Part shown: positions 43,631-50,217 of the stretch, piece by piece
Numbering within the stretch: the first letter of the stretch is position 1
Layout: each line of letters begins with the position of its first letter
Source: Pseudofrankia coriaricola
GTDB lineage: Bacteria; Actinomycetota; Actinomycetes; Frankiales; Frankiaceae
Length of the DNA stretch: 64,000 nucleotides
Direction: 5' to 3'
NCBI RefSeq assembly: GCF_001854805.1
Contig: NZ_MBLO01000234.1
Span: forward strand, 1-64,000
The notes under the pieces: generated by a model
Databases searched by the model: none
Told to the model about the DNA's origin: nothing
The model's input: only the letters and a program-made list of their open reading frames with translations
Position numbers and translations under genes: made by a program

Positions 43631-45586
43631 GTGAACCAGCCCTGGCGGTACCAGGACCAAGGCCTGCGTCGGGACGAGCATCGAAGCCATCGCCGAGGTC
43701 GCCGGCACGCGGGCGCCGGGGGGAGGCAGGCCGCGGCGGCCGCCGGCTCGCGGCGGGCGCGCCTCACCAGCGCGCTGGCACTGGTGTCGCTGTCCGTGGC
43801 CGGCCTCGTCGCCCCGGCGTCGGCCGCCGGCGCGGTGGTGGCTTTGCCGCGGCCGGCCGGGACGGACCGGCTGTCGGCGTGGACGGCGTGCGGCAAGGGG
43901 CTGGAGTGCGCGACGCTGCCCGTGCCGCTGGACTACGCGCACCCCGGCAAGGGGACTATCGACCTCGCGGTGATCCGCCGCCTGGCGGCGGACCCGGCGC
44001 GGCGGCTGGGATCCCTCGTCTACCTGGAGGGCGGGCCTGGCGTCTCCGGCGTCGACTCCATCCGGACGTACCCGGAGCTGTTCGACAAGGCCGTGCGCGA
44101 CCGGTTCGACATCGTCGGGTTCGACCAGCGGGGTGTCGGCGCGAGCGTGCCCGTCCGGTGCCTCACCGACCAGCAGAAGGCCAGCGAGCTGTCCGACAGC
44201 GCTGTCGTTCCGCACCGGGCCGCCGGTGCGGGCGCGGGTGCCGGTGCGGGTGCCGGTGCGGGCGCGGGCGCGGGTGCGGGCTCGGGTGCCGGTGAGGGGG
44301 CCGGCCGGCTGCCGGACGGCTCCTCCTCGGGTTCTTCGAGTTCTTCCACGGTCGGTCCCTACCGGGCCGGTGGCGGTGCCGGTGCGGGGGCCGGCCGGCT
44401 GTCGGACGGCTCCTCCTCGGGTTCGTCGAGTTCCTCCGCGGCCGTTCCCTCGGGCGCCACCAGCTCGGCTCACGGCCCGTCCTCGTCGCCCGCCACGGAA
44501 ACGCCTGCCGGGGAGGCGACCGCCCGGGAGAACGAGGTGCTGGCCGGCTTCGAGGGCACCGCCGCGTCGGACCGCCTGGTCGCGCGGGGATGCGAGCGCT
44601 GGAGCGCGGCGCTGCTGCCGTACCTGTCGACCGAGTTCGCGGCCCGCGACCTCGACGTGCTGCGCGCCGCGCTCGGTGACGATCGGCTGACCGCCTACGG
44701 CGCCTCGTATGGCACGGAGCTGGGCGCCACCTACGCCGAGCTGTTCCCGACCCGGATCCGCGCCATGGTCCTCGACGCGGTGGTCGACCCGAGGCTGTCC
44801 ATGAACGATCCGTTCGCGGAGACCCGGCTGCAGGCCCTGGGTTTCGAAGCGGCCTTCGACGCATTCCTGGCCAGCTGCGCGAGCGACCCGAACTGCGGCT
44901 TCGGCCACGGCGACCCCGCGGGCGCCTACGACCGGCTGATCGGCCGGCTCGCGGAGCACCCGATCAAGGTGCGGGGCAAGGACGCCGACAAGACTCGGTC
45001 GGTCGACGACTCCACCGCGATCACGGCCGTGATCCAGCTGCTCTACAGCGAGGAGCAGTGGCCGATCCTCGCGGCCGCCCTGCAGCTGGCCGACGACTAC
45101 AACGACGGCTCGGTGCTGCAGGCGCTCGCCGACCAGGGCTCCGGCCGGCGCCAGGACGGCACGTACGACAACTCCTTCGACGCGAACACCGCCATCAACT
45201 GTGCCGACCAGACCTACCCGACCGACCTCGCCGTCTTCCGACGGTTCGTGCGCGATCTCTCCCGGGATGCCCCGCGCTTCGGAGCATCCATCGCGCTGGG
45301 CGGCATGACGTGTGCCTTCTGGCCGGTCCGGTCCGCTGACCGCTACACCGGGCCGTTCCGCGCCGAGGGCTCGCCGCCGATCCTGCTGGTCGGCACCACT
45401 GGCGACCCGGCGACGCCCTACGCCGAGGCACGCTCCCTTGCCGGGCAGCTGTCGAACGCCGTCCTGCTGACCTGGGACTCCTACACCCACGGCGCCTACG
45501 AAGGCCCCAGCACCTGCGTCCACAACGCCGTCAACCGCTACCTGATCGACCTGGTCACGCCCAAGCCCGGCACCGTCTGCTCCTGA
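43631..45586 (+). CDS. Secreted alpha/beta-hydrolase, tripeptidyl-peptidase-like, with Gly/Ala-Ser repeat insertion
   Basis: GTG 43631 has GGAGG nine bases upstream. A long basic N-region and hydrophobic core (LTSALALVSLSVAGLVAPAS) end in a signal-peptidase site, so the enzyme is exported. The hydrolase has oxyanion GGPGVSG, FDQRGVGAS, nucleophile Ser359 (GASYGTELG), Asp592 (GTTGDPATPY) and His620 (SYTHGAYEG), the pattern of Streptomyces SlpD/Tap mycelial peptidases that trim N-terminal tripeptides. Between about residues 195 and 300 it carries an insertion of (GA)n and a duplicated GRLPDGSSSGSSSSS unit. The insertion splits the cap region, does not occur in typical homologues, and may be length-variable. 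Cys-rich C-terminal half. Confidence 0.88.
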   Translation: MNQPWRYQDQGLRRDEHRSHRRGRRHAGAGGRQAAAAAGSRRARLTSALALVSLSVAGLVAPASAAGAVVALPRPAGTDRLSAWTACGKGLECATLPVPLDYAHPGKGTIDLAVIRRLAADPARRLGSLVYLEGGPGVSGVDSIRTYPELFDKAVRDRFDIVGFDQRGVGASVPVRCLTDQQKASELSDSAVVPHRAAGAGAGAGAGAGAGAGAGAGSGAGEGAGRLPDGSSSGSSSSSTVGPYRAGGGAGAGAGRLSDGSSSGSSSSSAAVPSGATSSAHGPSSSPATETPAGEATARENEVLAGFEGTAASDRLVARGCERWSAALLPYLSTEFAARDLDVLRAALGDDRLTAYGASYGTELGATYAELFPTRIRAMVLDAVVDPRLSMNDPFAETRLQALGFEAAFDAFLASCASDPNCGFGHGDPAGAYDRLIGRLAEHPIKVRGKDADKTRSVDDSTAITAVIQLLYSEEQWPILAAALQLADDYNDGSVLQALADQGSGRRQDGTYDNSFDANTAINCADQTYPTDLAVFRRFVRDLSRDAPRFGASIALGGMTCAFWPVRSADRYTGPFRAEGSPPILLVGTTGDPATPYAEARSLAGQLSNAVLLTWDSYTHGAYEGPSTCVHNAVNRYLIDLVTPKPGTVCS

Positions 45587-45604
45587 CGGCGCCGTACCCG
45601 GGTG

Positions 45605-46567
45605 CTAGCTCCCGAGGCTCGCGGTGTGGTGACAGATCACCGGGTCGGTGATGCCGTGCGGGCAGGCGAGGCCGTCGATGTCCCAGCCGGCGCGGCGCGC
45701 GCCGGCCTGGTAGGCGCTCTCGTAGAAGTCGAGCGCCGCGGCCTTCCGGTCCGGGCTGTCCTCGAGGGCGGCCAGCGGCAGGATGGCCAGGTGGCTGCCG
45801 CGCCGCGGCTGCCAGGTGGCCAGGCCCTCGGGGCGTAGCGGGTCCTCGGCGAGGCCCGGCGGCTCCGGCGCGGTGTAGGAGTAGAACGCCGGCTCGGGTA
45901 GCTGGTCGTCGCCGAACCAGAAGCCGAAGCTGATCACCTCGCGGGAGTATGCCTCCCTGGTCACCGGGTCGATGTCGGGGCCCTCGTCGATGTGGCGGTC
46001 GCCGAAGCGGGTGTGGGCGATGTCGAACGTGTGCCAGAAGTGGTGCACCGGGCTGACCTTGCCGGAGAAGCCCTCGGCGAACTCCTCCAGCAGCAGGTTG
46101 ACCTGGCTGAGCGTCTGCCAGTACCGCATCACCTTCGCCGGGTCGTAGGCGGCGTGCTCGGTGTCGTCCTCGAACGGGCGGCGGGAGTCGGCGAGGTCGA
46201 ACGGGTGGGGGTGCTCGATGTGCACCTTCACGCCGATCGCCCCGAGCGTGTCCATCGTCCGGCTGTAGAACGACGCAACCGAGCGCCCGGCCAGCGGGAA
46301 CGAGATCGACTCTCCGTCCAGAGCGTGGACGAGCAGTTCGTGGCCGACGAAGTCGAAGTCGATCGTGAAGATCAGGTTGCCGTCCACCTGGCCCATCGGC
46401 CGGGTCGTCACGCCGCGGCCAGTCAAGTGGAACGGGACGTTCCACCAGTGGTTGCGGCGCGGGCTCGCGGCAAGGCGGATCTTGCCGACCACCTGCAGGT
46501 AGCGGTGCAGGGTCTCCTTGGTGTCGATCCATGACGAGAGCGAGAGCGGCGCGAGCGTCTCCACCAT
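45605..46567 (-). CDS. DUF5996 family protein
   Basis: The ATG at 46567 is chosen (GGGGGAGGAA upstream; the longer frame adds 53 residues of low similarity). The 320-aa soluble protein has the DUF5996 pattern: LSLSSWIDTKETLHRYLQVV, NHWWNVPFHLTGRGVTTRPM, FDFVGHELLVHALDGESISF, HHFWHTFDIAHTRF and ISFGFWFGDDQLPEPAFYSY. The many conserved His/Trp/Asp hint at a ligand- or metal-binding pocket, but no activity is established for the family. It converges on the secreted peptidase gene with 18 bases between stops. Confidence 0.88.
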   Translation of the reverse strand: MVETLAPLSLSSWIDTKETLHRYLQVVGKIRLAASPRRNHWWNVPFHLTGRGVTTRPMGQVDGNLIFTIDFDFVGHELLVHALDGESISFPLAGRSVASFYSRTMDTLGAIGVKVHIEHPHPFDLADSRRPFEDDTEHAAYDPAKVMRYWQTLSQVNLLLEEFAEGFSGKVSPVHHFWHTFDIAHTRFGDRHIDEGPDIDPVTREAYSREVISFGFWFGDDQLPEPAFYSYTAPEPPGLAEDPLRPEGLATWQPRRGSHLAILPLAALEDSPDRKAAALDFYESAYQAGARRAGWDIDGLACPHGITDPVICHHTASLGS

Positions 46568-46952
46568 GTCTACGTTCCTCCCCCATGCCTGACCGATGGG
46601 GACAGTGTCGACACGGTCGGTGCCCGCCGCATCTTGGATCAGGACGGTCCGGCGGGATCCGGGCGGGCCGCCGACGTCCCGGCTGGCGAGCTCGTGAGCA
46701 CGCGGGCGTGTGAGATCCGTCGGCATCGCTTGTCACACATCCCGCCGGACGGATAGCCAGGTAGATGGTGCGTTGATGTCGTCTTGGTCGCGTCGCCGGG
46801 CTCGTCTGCGCGGCCGGACTGCGCTCCCGAGCCGGCGAGCACGCGTCCGGCAACCTCGCCGCCACCGCCTGCCAGGTCGTGGCGGACGATGCCGCCGTCT
46901 CGCGGCGCGGGCCGGGTGTGGATCGCTCGCTGGAGGTGACCGGCTAGACTTC
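46568..46952. other. Divergent region before the ZTP riboswitch
   Basis: Between the DUF5996 start and the glyA leader. It should contain both promoters; no boxes, gene or repeat could be named with confidence. Confidence 0.35.
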
Positions 46953-47040
46953 GGGCCGAGTCGTGACTGGCGTGCTGGGGTGGAATCAACCACCGGGGAG
47001 CGACCAATCGGCACGGCACCGTGCGCCTGGGTGCCGCCGA
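46953..47040 (+). ncRNA. ZTP (pfl) riboswitch
   Basis: The 5' leader of glyA matches the pfl motif. It has the conserved opening GTCGTGACTGGCG, the variable stem TGGAATCAACCAC with GGGGAGCGAC closing the first domain, a variable-length connecting stem, and the 3' pseudoknot strand GCGCCTGGGTGCC. ZTP riboswitches sense the purine intermediate ZTP/ZMP, which accumulates when 10-formyl-folate is low, and turn on one-carbon genes such as glyA, folD and purH. Coordinates are approximate at both ends. A terminator-like hairpin follows immediately. Confidence 0.9.
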
Positions 47041-47041
47041 A

Positions 47042-47067
47042 GGTGACACCGGGTAGCTGGTGTCACC
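47042..47067 (+). promoter_or_regulatory. Expression-platform hairpin of the ZTP riboswitch
   Basis: GGTGACACC (47042-47050) and GGTGTCACC (47059-47067) pair perfectly with an 8-nt loop, starting just after the pseudoknot strand. This is the position of the switching terminator in ZTP riboswitches. No T-run follows, so Rho-assisted or RNA-folding control is also possible. The glyA ATG is 113 bases further on. Confidence 0.7.
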
Positions 47068-47179
47068 GGCGGACAACGCCTGCCCGCACGCGGATCGTCC
47101 GTCGGCGGCTCACACGGACGACCTAACGGCGACGTGTGGACGCGGACGGGCCGGGCAGCCACATCCTGGAGGTCTCCCC

Positions 47180-48454
47180 ATGCACGAGCCACCCATCAAC
47201 CACCTGGCCAGCGCCGACCCGGAGATCGCGAGCCTGGTCGAGTCCGAGGCTCAGCGGCAGTACGAGAAGATTCGCCTCATTGCGTCGGAGAACTACGTCT
47301 CCACCGCCGTTCTCGAGGCGGCGGGCACCATCCTGACGAACAAGTACTCCGAGGGCTACGTCGGCAAGCGGTACTACGAGGGCCAGCAGTTCATCGACCC
47401 GATCGAGACGCTGGCCATCGAGCGCGCCAAGTCGCTGTTCGGCGTCGAGCATGCCAACGTCCAGCCCTACTCGGGCTCGCCGGCCAACCTCGCCGTCTAC
47501 CTGGCCTTCCTGCAGCCGGGCGACACCGTGATGGGCATGGCGCTGCCGATGGGCGGCCACCTCACCCATGGCTGGTCGGTCTCCGCCACCGGCAAGTGGT
47601 TCCGCTCGGTGCGCTACACCGTCCGCCAGGACACCGGCCGCGTCGACATGGACGAGGTCCGCCAGCTCGCGCTCGCCGAGCGCCCGAAGGTCATCTTCTG
47701 CGGCGGGACCGCGATCCCGCGCACGATCGACTTCCCGGCGTTCGCCGAGATCGCCCGCGAGGTCGGCGCGGTCCTGGCCGCCGACATCGCGCACATCGCC
47801 GGCCTGATCGCCGGCGGCGCGCACCCGTCGCCGGTCGGCCACGCCCCGGTCATCTCGACCACGACCCACAAGACGCTGCGCGGCCCGCGTGGCGCGATGC
47901 TGATGACCGACGCGGCCCACGCCTCGGCGATCGACAAGGCCGTCTTCCCCGGCCTGCAGGGCGGCCCGCACAACCACACCACCGCGGCGATCGCCGTCGC
48001 GCTGCGCGAGGCGGCCACCGCGGACTTCAAGACCTATGCCCACCAGATCGTCGCGAACGCGGCGGCGCTCGCCGAGGCGCTCACCGAGCGCGGCTTCGAC
48101 CTCGTCTCCGGCGGAACCGACAACCACCTGATCCTCGTCGACCTCACCAGCAAGGGCATCGGCGGCAAGCCCGCCGCGCAGGCGCTCGACCGGGCCGGCA
48201 TCGAGCTGAACTACAACGCCGTCCCGTACGACACCCGCAAGCCGTTCGACCCGTCCGGCCTGCGCCTGGGCACCGCCGCCGTCACCACCCGCGGCATGGG
48301 CCCCGAGCAGATGCGCCAGATCGCCGCCTGGATCGACCAGGCCGTCAAGGCCGCCGCCGACAACGACGAGGCCGTCCTCGCCCAGATCGCCGGCGAGATC
48401 CGCGACCTCACCGCCGGCTACCCCATGCCCGGTTGGGATGGCGGTCGGCGATAA
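47180..48454 (+). CDS. glyA: Serine hydroxymethyltransferase
   Basis: This PLP enzyme converts serine and tetrahydrofolate to glycine and methylene-THF, the main source of one-carbon units. The 424-aa protein carries LIASENYVSTAVLEAAGTIL, TNKYSEGYVGKRYYEGQQFI, VQPYSGSPANLAVYLA and the PLP-binding Lys231 in STTTHKTLRGPRG. RLGTAAVTTRGMGPEQM near the C-terminus is the substrate-contacting arginine region. The TGGAGGT ribosome site sits eight bases before ATG 47180. Expression should be controlled by the upstream ZTP riboswitch. A hairpin with a T-run follows the gene. Confidence 0.96.
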   Translation: MHEPPINHLASADPEIASLVESEAQRQYEKIRLIASENYVSTAVLEAAGTILTNKYSEGYVGKRYYEGQQFIDPIETLAIERAKSLFGVEHANVQPYSGSPANLAVYLAFLQPGDTVMGMALPMGGHLTHGWSVSATGKWFRSVRYTVRQDTGRVDMDEVRQLALAERPKVIFCGGTAIPRTIDFPAFAEIAREVGAVLAADIAHIAGLIAGGAHPSPVGHAPVISTTTHKTLRGPRGAMLMTDAAHASAIDKAVFPGLQGGPHNHTTAAIAVALREAATADFKTYAHQIVANAAALAEALTERGFDLVSGGTDNHLILVDLTSKGIGGKPAAQALDRAGIELNYNAVPYDTRKPFDPSGLRLGTAAVTTRGMGPEQMRQIAAWIDQAVKAAADNDEAVLAQIAGEIRDLTAGYPMPGWDGGRR

Positions 48455-48619
48455 GGACGCTTGCGCGTCCATCGCCGCCCCGCCTGCCGGGCGCTGAGCG
48501 CCCTCCCAACGTGGTTCCGGGCCAACGTATGTGACGGTGGTCTGGCTTGTACCGGGTCGATGAGGTGGCTGGGTTGGGGCTGCGCTGACGCGCCCTCGCT
48601 GGCGGTGGCCAGGTCGGCT

Positions 48620-48656
48620 GTCCGGCCGCCGGGTGTCTCTCGCCCGGCGGCCGGAC
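48620..48656. terminator. Hairpin terminator between glyA and the reductase gene
   Basis: GTCCGGCCGCCGGG (48620-48633) pairs with CCCGGCGGCCGGAC (48643-48656), 14 bp with a 9-nt loop, followed on the plus strand by GCTTTTCGCG. It lies between the convergent glyA and reductase genes and probably serves both. Confidence 0.85.
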
Positions 48657-48669
48657 GCTTTTCGCGCGC

Positions 48670-50217
48670 TCAATCGCGGATGACGGCCTTTGTACGCATG
48701 AGGAACTCGCCGAGATAGCCGTCGTGAGGGACGTCGGGACGCATCCAGTAGGTCGGGTGGTCGCCGAGGTAGACGTTGCTGATCGACGGGTCGTCGACCA
48801 GCCGGTCCACCAGCCGGGCGTCCTCGGTGATCGCGGTGAGCACCAGGGTGTCGCGCAGCGGTCCGGCACCGTCCTTCGCCGACCACGGTGCCACCCAGAC
48901 GCACGGGAACCCCAGCTCGATGCCGGTCTGCGGCGCGTCGGCGCGGTCCACCTGGAAGACGGCCGGGCGCAGCACGGCGCCGCCGCCGGGCAGCGGGTCG
49001 ACGATCCCGTCGCCTCCGAGGCGCGGGGTGGCGTCACCGGCATGGTCGAGCAGGTACTTCTCCACCGCCCGGGCCGTCTCGACCGGCTGGGTGGGCAGCA
49101 CTGCCCGCTCGTCCTCCGGCGGCAGGCTCGGGATCGCGGCCAGCCGCTCGGTCAGCGCCTCGGCCAGCGGCGTCGGGTCGCCCTCGACGTAGACCGCGGT
49201 CGTGTTCACGCACGCGGTGCCGCCCTCGTCGGCCACTGAGCCGACGATCATGTCCAGGTGTGGCCGCCAGTCCTCCCCGGAGACGAGGATCTTCGACCGG
49301 CCAGGCCCCTGGGGCAGGACCGTGCCGTCATGGGCGTACTTGTGGACCACCTCGTCGCCGCCGTAGGCCATCGACAGGTCCGCCGCCAGCAGGATGTCGT
49401 CGGCGACGGTGTGGTCGGTCGGCAGCAGCACCACCTGGTCGGCGCCGAAGCCGGCGTCGCGCAGCGCGGCGATCAGCCGGTACGGGGTCAGCGGCTCGCG
49501 GCGCGACGGCCGGACGGCGACCCGGTAGCCGAGCGCCAGCGCCTCCGGCCACAACGAGTGCACCCCTGGGTGGTTGCCGGCCGCGTGGACCGCGAACACC
49601 TCGGCGCGCCGGGTCCACACCGCGCGCCCCTCGCGGGTCGCCGGGTCACGCCAGCTCTCGACGGCGGCCATCGGGCGGGCACACCCGGCGTCGTCGCCGG
49701 CGCCGGTGAGGCTGCGCGCGATTCCCTTCACGGCCGAGCGCACCACGGAGATCGGCATCCCGGACATCCGGCTCACCAGGTGCGTGTACTCGTCGGTCGG
49801 GATCCCGGCCGGCGCGCCATGCTCGAACGCCTCGGCGGCCCGGGCCAGCGCCGCGAGCCGCTCCTCGGCCGGCATGGTCTCCGCCTTGCGCAGCGCGGCC
49901 ATCGCGCGGTGCACGAAGAGGCGGGGAACCAGGCTGAGCTCGGCCATCGGCGTACCCGTCACGTCGTTGATCGTCAGCCGCTCCCGCGACCGGAACGGCC
50001 CGTTTGGCCCGAGCGCGTCCAGCTGGAGGCAGTCGGGCTTGACGGCCGTGCCGGGGGTGACACGGGCGGGACCCGCCTGCCCGGTGGCGGCCCTGGCGGG
50101 CCCGGTGGAGGGCCCCTTGCCGGTGCCGGTGCCGGTGCCGGTGCTGGTGCTGGTGGCGGTGGCGGCGCGGCTCGCGGCGGCGGGCGGGGTCGCGCCGGCG
50201 CTGTTCGGCCCGGTCAT
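48670..50217 (-). CDS. Aldehyde dehydrogenase-superfamily acyl reductase (EhpG/LuxC-like)
   Basis: The 515-aa protein follows the adenylating enzyme with a one-base TGATG overlap, so the two are translated together. After a repetitive Thr/Gly-rich N-terminus (TSTGTGTGTGKGPSTGP, from 6-bp repeats near 50118-50165) it shows the ALDH fold: NAD(P)-binding VAVRPSRREPLTPYRLIAAL and the nucleophile Cys336 in DEGGTACVNTTAVYVEG. The C-terminal NVYLGDHPTYWMRPDVPHDG is distinctive. With an AMP-forming ligase it would reduce an activated carboxylic acid to the aldehyde, as proposed for EhpF/EhpG on phenazine dicarboxylate. No phenazine core genes are seen here, so the acid is unknown. Confidence 0.8.
   Translation of the reverse strand: MTGPNSAGATPPAAASRAATATSTSTGTGTGTGKGPSTGPARAATGQAGPARVTPGTAVKPDCLQLDALGPNGPFRSRERLTINDVTGTPMAELSLVPRLFVHRAMAALRKAETMPAEERLAALARAAEAFEHGAPAGIPTDEYTHLVSRMSGMPISVVRSAVKGIARSLTGAGDDAGCARPMAAVESWRDPATREGRAVWTRRAEVFAVHAAGNHPGVHSLWPEALALGYRVAVRPSRREPLTPYRLIAALRDAGFGADQVVLLPTDHTVADDILLAADLSMAYGGDEVVHKYAHDGTVLPQGPGRSKILVSGEDWRPHLDMIVGSVADEGGTACVNTTAVYVEGDPTPLAEALTERLAAIPSLPPEDERAVLPTQPVETARAVEKYLLDHAGDATPRLGGDGIVDPLPGGGAVLRPAVFQVDRADAPQTGIELGFPCVWVAPWSAKDGAGPLRDTLVLTAITEDARLVDRLVDDPSISNVYLGDHPTYWMRPDVPHDGYLGEFLMRTKAVIRD

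Noticed and set aside
47123-48904. 593-codon minus-strand frame
   Set aside because: It is antisense to glyA, which is complete with its PLP lysine.
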